Notes: generated from the letters alone by a model not told the origin. DNA of 27,045 nucleotides from DASYSA01 sp036003885 (GCA_036003885.1 DASYSA010000617.1:1-27045), one strand, 5' to 3'; numbered from the stretch's first letter, positions 1-7,783 are shown. Translations and numbers: made by a program.

Positions 1-56
1 GTTGTGAAAACAAGCAGGAGGCTGAGGGTGGCAATCCATACTTTGAGTTTCTTCAT
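1..56 (-). CDS. N-terminus of an exported protein (partial, runs off the window)
   Basis: Only the first 18 codons are present, beginning at an ATG read leftward from position 56. The residues (MKKLKVWIATLSLLLVFT) are a lysine-rich n-region followed by a hydrophobic core, which is a typical Sec signal peptide. The start is supported by AGGAGAAG about five bases upstream. The mature protein lies outside the window, so no function can be given. It is the next gene downstream of the S9 peptidase on the same strand, but 613 bp separate them, so a shared transcript is uncertain. Confidence 0.7.
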   Translation of the reverse strand, partial: MKKLKVWIATLSLLLVFT

Positions 57-302
57 CGTTTCTTCTCCTATGGTAGATGTTGGAATTTACTGCCGGCGCA
101 GTCGGAAACGTTGTCATCCCGAACGGAGACCCGGCTGCACATAAACCAAATCGCCTGCTTCAGCAAGCAACAGCAATTCATGAGTCGCGTGGCTTTGTAT
201 GCATCCCCCAGACAGAGTCGACTACAAAATCCAGGTCGTACTCGCTTCGAGTCTAAAGGATGATTTCAGAACGGGATTGAGAATATGGACATGAGTCATG
301 CC

Positions 303-348
303 CATCGGACAAACAACCATCGGACAAACAACCATCGGAACAAACAAC
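303..348. repeat. Three tandem copies of a 15-bp unit
   Basis: The unit CATCGGACAAACAAC occurs three times end to end; the third copy has one extra A. The 15-bp length would keep a reading frame (HRTNN repeated), but no credible gene spans it. It adjoins the longer direct repeat to its right. This is probably slippage-generated intergenic DNA. Confidence 0.8.
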
Positions 349-443
349 CTGATCTTCAGAACTTCAACTTTTACTCATTGACTATAGATGCTCAGTCGAT
401 CGTAATATTGCCATCTGGTAAGTTTTTAAGCAAATCGCTGCGC
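341..443. repeat. Imperfect ~100-bp direct repeat, copy 1
   Basis: This segment aligns with 474-576 at an offset of 132-133 bp and roughly 75-80 percent identity by eye. Shared blocks include ATCTTCAGA, ACTATAGATGC, GTCGATCG, ATTGCCATC and AAATCGCTGC. It ends in the palindrome TCGCTGCGCAGCGA. Nothing marks it as an insertion sequence: there are no terminal inverted repeats and no transposase. It could be a diverged dispersed repeat family or a decayed tandem duplication. Confidence 0.65.
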
Positions 444-473
444 AGCGACTGGAAATTGGTCATTCCAAACGAA

Positions 474-576
474 AAAACAACCACATCTTCAGACTTTCAA
501 CTCTTACCCATCCACTATAGATGCAAAGTCGATCGATTTATTGCCATCAGGGAATTCTTATGTAAATCGCTGCCCG
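474..576. repeat. Imperfect ~100-bp direct repeat, copy 2
   Basis: Partner of 341-443. The same ordered blocks recur (ACAACC, ATCTTCAGA, ACTATAGATGC, GTCGATCG, ATTGCCATC, AAATCGCTGC), with most differences between the blocks. The palindrome at the end of copy 1 is not kept here. Confidence 0.65.
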
Positions 577-669
577 CAAACTTCACGAACCAAACATACT
601 CCCGCGCACAAGCCGACAGACCGCGCGATTGCTTTGCACAGCTCGATCTCATTCCATTCTCATACCTGG

Positions 670-2676
670 TTACCGACTATCGTTTAGCAAATGGTTTCGG
701 GCAAAGATTACCTTAGCCAGAAACATGTATTCATACGTCCTGGGACTGGCGAATCCATGCCCCTCGTCTACGGCCAGCAGGTACCAGGCCGGTGTACCCT
801 GTTTCTTGAGAGCCGCCACCATCTGGTCAGCGGCCTTATAAGGCACACGCCTGTCGTTCTTCCCTTGAATGATGAACACAGGCTTTCTTATCTTGTCGCA
901 GTTGTTGAGGGGCGCTATTTTCTCGAGAAACGTCCTCATCTTCGGATCACGCTCATCGCCATACTCCTCGCGCATTTCATCAGCAGGGAGCAGGTCGTTT
1001 TCAAGCTGTAGCACAAGACTTGTGGGTCCCAGGTACGAGAGAGTGGCAGAGATTCGATCATTGTAGCTTGCGGCTGCGGACAGCGCCAAATAACCGCCGT
1101 AGCTGCTCCCCTGAACCAGCACTCTTTCAGAGTCAAGGTAAGGCTGAGTCTTGATCCAATCGAGCAGCGCGCCGATGTCTCTCGTCGCTCCCTCCCGCCC
1201 ATAGCCGTTGTCGAGTCTCATGAAGGCTTTGCCGTACCCGGACGAACCGCGGACGTTTGGATAGATTGCGGCTATGCCGAGCTCGTTTATACAGTAGTTA
1301 TCTTCACCGCGGAAACCAGGTCGAAACTGCGCGAACGGAGGTCCGTGCCCGCCATGAAGGTCGATTATGACTGGGCGCTTCCCTGCGAACTTTTCCGGCG
1401 GACGAACAAGGTAGCCCGAGATCATCCGCCCGTCGAAACTCGTCCATTTGATCTGCTGCGGTTCCGAGAAGCTCTCCGTGTCGATTGCATTGAACCCCCT
1501 GGTCCACCGCTCGATCTTCCCCGTTTTAGTGTCCACCGAATACGCTTCACCGGGGTTGCGCCATGAAGTAAAGACGAATCCGAGGTCTCTGCCGTTTCTG
1601 TGCCACGAGAGACTCGACACCAGTCCGATGGCGGGCTCCGGTAGCGGTTGCTCCTTCCCCGTCGTGGTGTCGATCATATGCAGCCGTCCTTTCCCGTCCT
1701 CGTTGACGACAAATGCCAGCTGCGTCCGGTCAGGCGAAAGTTGAAACTCTTCCACGTCCCAATTTATGTCATTGGTCAGGTATCTGGTTTTCTTAGTCTT
1801 GAGGTCCAGGTATGCAAGGCGACGGAATTCGGAATCCCGATCCGTTGTAATATATATCCCTCTTCCGTCTCTGCTGAACTGGGCGAACCCGCCATACGAG
1901 GTTTTTTCTCTCCCGGTGCGCGGAGTCAACAGAGTCTTTTCCCCAGTGGCAACATCGGCAAGCCACAGATACGTTTCATCAGCAGACTTGTAGTCAGAGA
2001 GAATGACTTTGCGGTCGTCCGGCGACCAGTCGAAGGCCGCCCAGTCTGTACCGTCGGTTTTCGCCACCAGGTGATCGCTTTTGGGTTCGAGCGGATTGAC
2101 GGCATACACATCCATGTCTTTGCCATTGCGTCGCGTTGAAGAGTACATAAGCCACTGGCCGGAGTTTGACCAGATGGGATAGTAGTTCCTCGACTGCCCA
2201 TCGGTTAACAGAGTGCTTGTGTGACTCTCGATGTCATACCTGTATATCTGGTGCACCTCGTTTCCGTTCACATCTTTTCTGTAGATGAAATACTTGCCGC
2301 CCGGGTGATAGTAGATGTACCTGATGCCCTCAGGAAATCTGCTGAAGAAGGCTGGAGATTCTCCGGGCGCTGTCACCACTGCTGCCTGGAGAGAACTGAG
2401 CTGATACTTGCTGATGATCACAGCGCGCTTTATCGGGTCCCACCCCAGCAGGGACGAAGAATAAAACGACCTGTATCGGTTTACAGACATCCGCAATAAG
2501 GCAGGTATCTTCGGGATGCCTTCGGCGATTATGTTATCGCCAGGGAGGATCTCAATCGTCTGTGGTGTAACCTGACTCGCGAACAACGACGTGATCACAA
2601 GCACCACAGACCAGCCGCGCCGCGAGAGAAGGAGGTTTGAATGCCTGGTAGTACCCTTCAACTGTGGTCTTTCCAT
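670..2676 (-). CDS. Exported S9-family prolyl oligopeptidase / acylaminoacyl-peptidase-like serine peptidase
   Basis: The 668-residue product has a signal peptide (hydrophobic WSVVLVITSLFASQV, residues 22-36). A beta-propeller-like region of about residues 60-400 follows, with repeated YSPDG-like and WSPDD/LSPDRT strands, and then a C-terminal alpha/beta-hydrolase domain. The catalytic triad is visible: Ser525 in GSSYGG, Asp608 in GKNDRRVP and His640 in DEGHGF, with an oxyanion-type HGGHGPP ahead of it. Length and order fit the S9 family, which cleaves short peptides. The start is supported by GGAAAG nine bases upstream. It would act in the periplasm on imported or degraded peptides. No sequence evidence ties it to the peptide systems to its right, though a general peptidase role is compatible. 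Family call strong; substrate unknown. Confidence 0.93.
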   Translation of the reverse strand: MERPQLKGTTRHSNLLLSRRGWSVVLVITSLFASQVTPQTIEILPGDNIIAEGIPKIPALLRMSVNRYRSFYSSSLLGWDPIKRAVIISKYQLSSLQAAVVTAPGESPAFFSRFPEGIRYIYYHPGGKYFIYRKDVNGNEVHQIYRYDIESHTSTLLTDGQSRNYYPIWSNSGQWLMYSSTRRNGKDMDVYAVNPLEPKSDHLVAKTDGTDWAAFDWSPDDRKVILSDYKSADETYLWLADVATGEKTLLTPRTGREKTSYGGFAQFSRDGRGIYITTDRDSEFRRLAYLDLKTKKTRYLTNDINWDVEEFQLSPDRTQLAFVVNEDGKGRLHMIDTTTGKEQPLPEPAIGLVSSLSWHRNGRDLGFVFTSWRNPGEAYSVDTKTGKIERWTRGFNAIDTESFSEPQQIKWTSFDGRMISGYLVRPPEKFAGKRPVIIDLHGGHGPPFAQFRPGFRGEDNYCINELGIAAIYPNVRGSSGYGKAFMRLDNGYGREGATRDIGALLDWIKTQPYLDSERVLVQGSSYGGYLALSAAASYNDRISATLSYLGPTSLVLQLENDLLPADEMREEYGDERDPKMRTFLEKIAPLNNCDKIRKPVFIIQGKNDRRVPYKAADQMVAALKKQGTPAWYLLAVDEGHGFASPRTYEYMFLAKVIFARNHLLNDSR

Positions 2677-2957
2677 TGCGACTACTTTCCGCTCGATTCA
2701 AGTTAGCTCGCAGGCTCTTTGCCGCGTTGATCGGACCGCTTATCAGTGGCCACGGACTTCAGTATGATGATCATCTTGCCTGGCGTCGTTGCGTTCATCG
2801 GTGTTACACCGCTCCTCGGGCGATCCTTTTCAGGCAGTTCGAATGTCTAATGCTCCTGACCAACGCGCCTTCCTCATATCAAGTACCGTCCCATTCGAAT
2901 CGTCGGACCGTGAGCTAGAGCCAACAATGGAAAGTTTTTCAGGATATAAGCGGATTA

Positions 2958-3677
2958 TCAAGTCAGCGTGAACCAGGCGCCGCCGACGACGTAAATGGCC
3001 CACGGAATTAGCACCACAAGCCATGCCGCGGTCGGGGAGACCCGTTTGGAAACCCTGGTCAACCCCAATGCCAGCAGGACCACTGTGGCGATCGTGACGA
3101 TGTCGAGCGCGCTGAAAATGCGAGCGGTAAACTTGGAGCTGCTGTGGACAAAGAAGGCGACGTTGGTTGCCAGCGGGTTGTTGAAGTTGAAAGAGTTGAG
3201 ATCGGCATTGAGTGAGACGGTGACTGCGAGCATCGTCTCTCTGACCGCTGCGGTAAACAGAGCGACGTGAGCGGTAAGAGCCAGCACTTTCTTGAATACC
3301 GCGTCTCCACCCACGAGGATGACGAGAAGCCAGAGAATGAGCGCGATGAGGGCCGAGGTCGCAAAGGCTCCCAGGAAAGTGGCGATGCTCTGGACGACAA
3401 TGATCTGGGTCTTGTTCGCCAAGGCGTGTTGCAGAACCATGTCAGGGTCAAGTTGTGAGCTGGCCTGGGCAGATTTGGCAACCAATGCCGCAAAACCGAA
3501 ACGCGCGATGACATAATAGCTGACTGCCGTTGAATAGATGCCGGCCACTAACAGTGGAATGAACCACCGCGGACGCCGGGACAACGACTCAATCGTCGCG
3601 AGCGGGCTGAAGAAGATCGCCCAGAGGGCGAAAGGCGGGGCCTCGGGAAGTAGTTCTCTGCTCTTTATGTTTTCCAT
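2958..3677 (-). CDS. Yip1-family multi-pass membrane protein
   Basis: The 239-residue product begins with a soluble stretch (to about residue 35) that carries the FFSPLATIESLSRRPRW signature typical of bacterial Yip1-domain proteins. About five hydrophobic segments follow (roughly residues 38-58, 94-122, 128-150, 195-212 and 218-237). No catalytic motif is visible and the biochemical role of the bacterial family is not established. The start has AGGAG eight bases upstream. It lies 281 bp upstream of the S9 peptidase and 306 bp downstream of the ABC transporter, so it probably has its own transcript. Confidence 0.8.
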   Translation of the reverse strand: MENIKSRELLPEAPPFALWAIFFSPLATIESLSRRPRWFIPLLVAGIYSTAVSYYVIARFGFAALVAKSAQASSQLDPDMVLQHALANKTQIIVVQSIATFLGAFATSALIALILWLLVILVGGDAVFKKVLALTAHVALFTAAVRETMLAVTVSLNADLNSFNFNNPLATNVAFFVHSSSKFTARIFSALDIVTIATVVLLALGLTRVSKRVSPTAAWLVVLIPWAIYVVGGAWFTLT

Positions 3678-3983
3678 CTCTCTATCTCCTCATTAGAATC
3701 GGTAGTTATTAGTGCATGGGCTGCTGTGAGGCACACCCGCTTCAGGGCTCGTCAAGTGAATTGCAGAGCCGGCAAATGCTCTTAACTGAAAGTTCTCAGG
3801 AATAACTGCGCGGCGTGGGGGGCGCGGAGGCGGCCGCGCCTGAATCCTGATTCCGCGATTGTTCATTCACCGCGGTGGTCAGCATTCTCCGTCGTGTCTG
3901 TACGCCATCGGCGCTTTAGCGATGAGTTGCTTGAGCTACGGACACCGTTGATTCGAGAATCTCTTGCCAGAATTCTGGCGGGA
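3678..3983. other. Intergenic interval with GC-rich hairpins
   Basis: This 306-bp interval lies between the ABC ATPase stop and the Yip1 start. Besides the palindrome at 3966-3979 it holds a GC-rich inverted repeat at 3821-3840 (GGCGCGG and CCGCGCC with a six-base loop). No T-run follows either on the minus strand. I see no gene and no convincing promoter. Confidence 0.6.
3966..3979 (-). terminator. Perfect palindrome just after the ABC ATPase gene
   Basis: GCCAGAATTCTGGC is a perfect 14-bp palindrome starting four bases beyond the ATPase stop. It could form a short mRNA 3'-end hairpin or be a protein-binding site. There is no U-tract, so it is not a canonical intrinsic terminator; the placement is the main argument. 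Confidence 0.35.
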
Positions 3984-4763
3984 TCATAGCCACGACAGTT
4001 CTTTCATTTCAGGCGCGCCTACCACCTGCCAGAGCAGGGACTCCAGCTGAGATTGACCAGGCGCTGTGGCCCGCTGGTCGCCGGCCGGGATGCCGGCGAC
4101 CGGACCAACATCAGTTTCATACTTCAATTCGCCTTCATGCAGAATGCCCACGCGGTGACAGACCCGCTCGACAAGCGCAAGATCGTGCGAGGACAACACA
4201 ACAGTCCTGCCGCTCGCCGCCATTTGCCGAAGAGTGCGGACGACCCGGTACACCGAGGCAGGGTCCAACGCAATGAATGGCTCATCCAACAGAAGAACAT
4301 CGGGGGCATGAATGAACGAGCACGCCAATCCCAGCTTCTGCCGCATTCCCTGTGAGTACTCATACACAAAATGACCGGCGGCTGACTCCAGGTCGAGCAG
4401 CTCCAGCAGGTCCTGGGTGCGGGTCTCAGCTTCATACGCGGCCAGCCCATGCATCAGGGCACAAGCGAGCAGGATCTCCCGTCCATTCAAATAATCAAAC
4501 AGTCCGAACTGCGGCGAAGAGAATCCGATCCGGGACGCAAGCTCGCGCGAGTTCGGCTGCACTTCGATTCCCAGTATCCTGGCCACGCCGGAAGTTGGCC
4601 TCATGAGACCGGCGAGAATCGAGAATGCAGTAGTCTTTCCTGCTCCATTGGGTCCGATGAGGCCATAGATCGAACCCGCCGCGACTTCAAAGGTCACGCC
4701 CTTGAGCGCCTTCGTCGGGCCGTAGTTCTTGGTCAGATCCTGGACGAAAACTGCCGCAGTCAT
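3984..4763 (-). CDS. ABC transporter ATP-binding subunit
   Basis: The 259-residue ATPase has all the nucleotide-binding motifs: Walker A GPNGAGKTT (residues 37-45), a Q-loop Gln near residue 85, a variant signature YSQGM (136-140) in place of LSGGQ, Walker B VLLLDEP with Asp160-Glu161, and the switch His193. The frame stays open 23 codons further upstream, but that would overlap the permease by 64 bp. I take the ATG five bases after the permease stop, where the ABC-conserved sequence begins. The pair resembles ABC-2-type drug or bacteriocin exporters (CcmA-like ATPases). Its operon position behind a four-Cys peptide suggests self-immunity or release of that peptide, which is an inference. Confidence 0.92.
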   Translation of the reverse strand: MTAAVFVQDLTKNYGPTKALKGVTFEVAAGSIYGLIGPNGAGKTTAFSILAGLMRPTSGVARILGIEVQPNSRELASRIGFSSPQFGLFDYLNGREILLACALMHGLAAYEAETRTQDLLELLDLESAAGHFVYEYSQGMRQKLGLACSFIHAPDVLLLDEPFIALDPASVYRVVRTLRQMAASGRTVVLSSHDLALVERVCHRVGILHEGELKYETDVGPVAGIPAGDQRATAPGQSQLESLLWQVVGAPEMKELSWL

Positions 4764-4768
4764 AATCT

Positions 4769-6259
4769 TCAGGTTCCCATCAGCCTGGCTAGAATGGACT
4801 CCTGTTCCCTGATCATTTTCCTCTGCACCCATAAGCGAAGCACGGCGTTCCTCACAACCAGAAGAACAACGGGCACGGAAACAAACAGGATTCCAGCCGG
4901 ACCGTCGCCCAGGTTTCGTCGGGCAACCGCCCCGGGCACGATAAGAATAGCAAGGATGAAGGTTTGCAGCACGGGCACCAGGAATGCACCGGGCGTGGTC
5001 CCGCCTGAATAGAGCGACGAACGCTCAATGGGCTCGGGATGAAGGACTGAGAAGTAGCTCCCGAATATCTCGCCGAGCAAGATGCCGCAACAAGCGAAGC
5101 TCAGAATGCCAATCCAATCAATGGGCGTCGTCATTCCCGGTGTTTCTCGAAGCACCGGGGACAGCAAGACGCCGCCAACCATGACCATCTGCACGAAGCT
5201 GAGCGCGGAATTCTTGGCTCGGATCGCATCGTCTATTCTGATTGGCAGTCTGTAATAGACCCAGGCGGCCCGGTTGTCGACTCCCAGCAGGTTACCGCGC
5301 AGGTATGAATGGAATATGAGCACCATCCAACAGAACGCTACGAAGTACATCTGGCTTCCAGCCTTCGTGAAGTAAGTGTACCCAAACCCGTACAGCGCGC
5401 CCCAGATCAAGAGCAGCAGCGCGTTCCTGTTGCGTAACCACCCGAGCAGACTGATTCGCCACAACACCCGCGCAGGCGAGGGGCGGAGCAGCAGGAATCT
5501 CCCGGCGGTTTTCCGGGATGTCCTGAAGCCAAGCGGTCCGGTGATTCCGGAGTACACCAGATCATGCTGGACGATGTAGTCCGCTGCAATCAGAAGAGCA
5601 GCTGCTATCCCGAGTGGTAGAAGGTGCTCGAGAGGATCTATACCCAGGAAAATGTTTGCGCAATGATAACCGGGCAGGAAGCTGGAACGATTGTAGCGAT
5701 CCAGCAGGACTATGGATATAGCAAGGCATGCGATCAGAAGCCACAACATGTATCGGATGGACCTGGTCAAAGCACCGGAGCGAAAGAGTGCGGTCCTGAT
5801 CAGCGAAATGATCGCTCGCGTGCCCCACACGATGAGAATGAAGGCCGGCAACGCAGCTAACCATGCGAGAGTGCCGGAGGACTTAACAAGCACACAGATC
5901 TCGAGTACGCAGAGACCCAACGCCAGAGGAAACGTAAGAAGAGCAAAGAAGAGGGAGGACCCGTAGAGACGTTGAAATGAGAGCGGAAAGAATAGCAATC
6001 GCTCCAGGCGGACATGCCAGGTAAGATCCTTACCGGTGACAGTCCCGGCAATGATCCAAATCGCCAACAACCGATTGAACACCTCGGCGATCTGTTCCGG
6101 CGTGGCCGCGCGTACAAGGCTGACGGAAACGGAAGCGAGCATCCAGACAGCCATGGCGAGTACCAGACAAATACTCAGGCGGGCAGCCCACCCATACTGG
6201 ACCTGTAACTTACGCCATCGCTCTTCAATAAGCAGCCTTGCCAGGAGAAGAATGCTCAT
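4769..6259 (-). CDS. ABC transporter permease (ABC-2-type, multi-pass)
   Basis: The 496-residue protein is strongly hydrophobic, with about ten predicted membrane spans and arginine-rich cytoplasmic loops (for example RLERLLFFPLSFQRLYG and RNRNALLLLIWG). It has no ATPase motif and no signal peptide. The partner ATPase begins five bases after its stop, so the two are surely co-transcribed. I choose the ATG (MSILLLARLL) with GAGG three bases ahead; a GTG nine codons upstream (6286) is also open but has no ribosome binding site. The small peptide gene ending at 6329 is 42-69 bp upstream, linking the exporter to the peptide system. Confidence 0.82.
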   Translation of the reverse strand: MSILLLARLLIEERWRKLQVQYGWAARLSICLVLAMAVWMLASVSVSLVRAATPEQIAEVFNRLLAIWIIAGTVTGKDLTWHVRLERLLFFPLSFQRLYGSSLFFALLTFPLALGLCVLEICVLVKSSGTLAWLAALPAFILIVWGTRAIISLIRTALFRSGALTRSIRYMLWLLIACLAISIVLLDRYNRSSFLPGYHCANIFLGIDPLEHLLPLGIAAALLIAADYIVQHDLVYSGITGPLGFRTSRKTAGRFLLLRPSPARVLWRISLLGWLRNRNALLLLIWGALYGFGYTYFTKAGSQMYFVAFCWMVLIFHSYLRGNLLGVDNRAAWVYYRLPIRIDDAIRAKNSALSFVQMVMVGGVLLSPVLRETPGMTTPIDWIGILSFACCGILLGEIFGSYFSVLHPEPIERSSLYSGGTTPGAFLVPVLQTFILAILIVPGAVARRNLGDGPAGILFVSVPVVLLVVRNAVLRLWVQRKMIREQESILARLMGT

Positions 6260-6328
6260 ACGCCTCACGGGATGGGTGCTCAACACCTGCAGTTGCTGAG
6301 CACCGTCATCTGTTCTTCAATCAGCGTT

Positions 6329-6595
6329 CTAGGTGCACGCTATGAGGGTTCCGACGCCGACGACCGCGCCGCCAATTGCGCACGGGAGACAGCCGAAGAG
6401 GCCGGATATGTCCAGACCGACGGCAAGACCAGCTGCGAATGCACAGCCAGGGCTCTCTCCGCCAACGACCGCAGCTTCCTGGACGACGGCAACCGGTTGA
6501 GCAGACGCCGAACCGGCGCTGGCAATCCCCATCGACGCGCACAACATCACCACGAACAGAAAGAAAACAGCTCCTCCCTTTTTGATTCTTGACAT
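6329..6595 (-). CDS. Four-cysteine double-glycine secreted peptide 3 (bacteriocin-like, unknown family)
   Basis: This 88-residue peptide has a basic n-region (MSRIKKGG) and a hydrophobic core ending in ASA-type residues, as in a Sec signal peptide. A 20-odd residue spacer ends in VVGG, followed by a 42-residue glycine- and alanine-rich hydrophobic segment. Cysteines fall at positions 5, 23, 26 and 41 after the Gly-Gly, nearly the same spacing as in the two peptides at 7139-7783, although the rest has diverged. GxxxG-like helices and paired Cys suggest a membrane-active, disulfide-bonded mature peptide. AGGAG lies seven to eight bases before the ATG, behind the A-rich leader shared with the other peptides. 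The ABC permease follows after a short gap. I know of no named family that matches. Confidence 0.8.
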   Translation of the reverse strand: MSRIKKGGAVFFLFVVMLCASMGIASAGSASAQPVAVVQEAAVVGGESPGCAFAAGLAVGLDISGLFGCLPCAIGGAVVGVGTLIACT

Positions 6596-6645
6596 TGATT
6601 CTCTCCTTTGTTTGTTTGTTTTTTCTTTGTCATCCCATTAGGGAT
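6596..6645 (-). promoter_or_regulatory. 5' leader of peptide 3: hairpin, A-rich stretch, Shine-Dalgarno
   Basis: Read on the minus strand, a five-bp hairpin (ATCCC-TAAT-GGGAT, 6632-6645) is followed by AAACAAACAAACAAAGGAG and the start codon. The same order of elements occurs ahead of the peptides at 7139 and 7502 and the lanthipeptide precursors at 19895 and 20335. An unstructured A/C-rich stretch before a strong ribosome binding site usually favours high translation, and the hairpin may protect the 5' end. That interpretation is inferred. Confidence 0.5.
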
Positions 6646-6683
6646 ATGTTCAAAAGGGTTATTGGTTAAGCCGGCCGCACTGG

Positions 6684-6788
6684 CTAAAACGGCCAAAAAT
6701 GGTTTTGCCGGGCGATAGATAAGAAGACGATGATCAATCCGATCACGCTGAGTATCCTCGCCAGAAGTTTTTTTGACCGCTTGTCCAT
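6684..6788 (-). CDS. Possible 34-residue single-span membrane peptide
   Basis: A short frame encodes MDKRSKKLLARILSVIGLII and a further 14 residues: a basic N-terminus, one hydrophobic span of about 18 residues, and a polar-aromatic tail (RQNHFWPF). This composition is unlike random sequence and resembles small membrane or immunity-type peptides. No good ribosome binding site precedes the ATG, which is the main doubt. It sits between two four-Cys peptide genes. Hypothetical; could be spurious. Confidence 0.3.
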   Translation of the reverse strand: MDKRSKKLLARILSVIGLIIVFLSIARQNHFWPF

Positions 6789-6976
6789 ATGGTGACCGGC
6801 CAATTCTGACATTGGCTATACAGAGTTCGCAAGACAGCTTACAAACCGCTTTCGCGAGCGCCGCATCAGCCCGCACGACCAGGTGCCAACGCGCCGGGAT
6901 CGGGCACACTGAACGCGCCGATCGCGAAACGGCATGTAAGGAAAGGACAATCGAGGCCGGCCGGTCACACTCGAAA

Positions 6977-6996
6977 CGGCACAGATGACTGTGCCG
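6977..6996 (-). terminator. Eight-bp perfect hairpin, possible terminator downstream of peptide 1
   Basis: CGGCACAG and CTGTGCCG form a perfect eight-bp stem with a four-base loop. On the minus strand TTT follows directly, a minimal U-tract. It lies about 140 bp after the stop of the peptide gene at 7139 and could end or stabilise that transcript. Confidence 0.45.
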
Positions 6997-7138
6997 GGCT
7001 AGGCTGTAGAGCGCGGTTTGCGCCACAGTAATCAGCATTGTGCTGGGCCCGGAGTCTTCTGTTCATCCGTTTCTTCTTGTGCTTTGACCGGCCACGTTGA
7101 GAGTTATCTTAAGAGGACACGATAAGACAACCGGGCAA

Positions 7139-7414
7139 CTAGCAAAGGAGCGCGGCTCCGCCAATCCCAACATACCATGCGCCGACTGCGCAGATGATGG
7201 AGCAAGGGCTGAGCGCACCAATCGCAAGACCCGCCGCCACGCCAAGAGCTGCGTAGCAACTATCGTCCGCGCCACCAACAGTGGCGACCTCGACAGTGGC
7301 CGTTGCCGGAACCGGCGTAACCTGCCTGGGCTTCGCGCTGACCAGGCTCAGGGACATCCCGAGAGTTAGTGCGAACACCATTATCATTTGCTTTACATTG
7401 GACCTGAGTTTCAT
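7139..7414 (-). CDS. Four-cysteine double-glycine secreted peptide 1 (bacteriocin-like)
   Basis: The 91-residue product has a Sec-like signal (MKLRSNVKQ, then a hydrophobic run to LVSA, residue 27), a proline/valine/alanine-rich propeptide ending TVGG, and a 43-residue core. The core has Cys at 5, 23, 27 and 43 and helix-favouring GVAAGLAIGAL. The pattern C-x17-C-x3-C-x15-C is identical in the neighbour at 7502. Signal sequence plus double-glycine in one precursor is unusual: bacteriocins with Gly-Gly leaders normally use a C39-ABC exporter and lack a Sec signal. An exported C39 protease is encoded just upstream. AGGAG is placed well before the ATG, behind an AAACAAACAAA leader. It looks like the product of a tandem duplication with the next peptide. 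Confidence 0.85.
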   Translation of the reverse strand: MKLRSNVKQMIMVFALTLGMSLSLVSAKPRQVTPVPATATVEVATVGGADDSCYAALGVAAGLAIGALSPCSIICAVGAWYVGIGGAALLC

Positions 7415-7461
7415 TTCTTTCTCCTTTTTTTTGTTTGTTTATTTACGCTCTTCGCAGAGCG
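7415..7461 (-). promoter_or_regulatory. 5' leader of peptide 1: GNRA-type hairpin, A-rich stretch, Shine-Dalgarno
   Basis: On the minus strand a perfect six-bp stem (CGCTCT / AGAGCG, 7446-7461) closed by a GCGA tetraloop is followed by TAAATAAACAAACAAAA and then AGGAGAAAGAA before the ATG. The hairpin is 40 bases after the stop of the preceding peptide gene. The following sequence is A-rich, not U-rich, so it is not a terminator for that gene. Confidence 0.55.
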
Positions 7462-7501
7462 GGATTTGACGCAAGCTTTGACGGCACGTTGCAACCTACA
7501 A

Positions 7502-7783
7502 TTACAGGTCGCAAGCGAACAGGCCGCCGGCGGTCACAGCGTACCATGCGCCGGCGGCGCAGATGATGGAGCAAGGGCTGAGCGCACCGATTGCGAGGCC
7601 TGCAGCCACGCCAAAAACTGCGTAGCAACTATCGGGTTGTCCGCCGACAGTCGCGACCTCGACGGCAGCCGTTGCCGGAACCGGAGTTGCCGGCCGCGGC
7701 TTCGCGCTGACCAGGCTCAGAGACATCCCCAGAGTAAGGGCAGCGACCAATACCATCTGCTTCAAATTGGACCTGAGTTTCAT
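7502..7783 (-). CDS. Four-cysteine double-glycine secreted peptide 2 (bacteriocin-like)
   Basis: The 93-residue peptide is a close paralogue of the one at 7139. They share MKLRSN, the hydrophobic LTLGMSLSLVSAKPR segment, the TVGG motif and most of the core, including GVAAGLAIGALSPCSIICA. Core cysteines sit at 5, 23, 27 and 43. The tail diverges (FACDL here). The two genes and their leaders repeat with a period of about 369 bp, so this is a tandem gene duplication. It is the first peptide gene after the C39 protease, separated from it by a 284-bp hairpin-rich region. Two related hydrophobic peptides could act together as in two-component bacteriocins; that is inference. Confidence 0.85.
   Translation of the reverse strand: MKLRSNLKQMVLVAALTLGMSLSLVSAKPRPATPVPATAAVEVATVGGQPDSCYAVFGVAAGLAIGALSPCSIICAAGAWYAVTAGGLFACDL

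Larger units (their letters stand above)
57..669. other. Gene-free interval with short and long direct repeats
   Basis: This 613-bp stretch separates the S9 peptidase stop from the next minus-strand gene. A plus-strand open frame at 285-716 has no clear ribosome binding site, is built largely from the repeats listed separately, and overlaps the 3' end of the peptidase, so I do not call it a gene. The right part (341-576) holds two copies of a roughly 100-bp repeat and the segment before it three copies of a 15-bp unit. A perfect 14-bp palindrome (TCGCTGCGCAGCGA) lies near 434-447. I see no convincing terminator with a T-run. Confidence 0.6.
6646..7138. other. Intergenic interval between peptides 1 and 3
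   Basis: Nearly 500 bp lie here without a well-supported gene. A minus-strand open frame of 163 codons (6547-7038) runs through it, but it lacks a leader or motif and overlaps peptide 3 in another frame, so I reject it. The interval does hold a possible 34-codon membrane-peptide ORF (6684-6788) and a strong hairpin (6977-6996), listed separately. It may be the residue of a deleted peptide gene copy, but I cannot show a relic sequence. Confidence 0.5.

Noticed and set aside
285..716. Plus-strand open frame of 143 codons in the left intergenic interval
   Set aside because: It has no clear ribosome binding site, is built mostly from direct repeats, runs into the S9 gene on the other strand and matches no family I recognise.
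6547..7038. Minus-strand frame of 163 codons overlapping peptide 3
   Set aside because: It lacks a ribosome binding site and any motif, and its end is out of frame with the well-supported peptide 3 gene.
7446..7461. Hairpin read as an intrinsic terminator of peptide 2
   Set aside because: On the transcribed strand it is followed by A-rich, not U-rich, sequence and it belongs to the leader of the next peptide.
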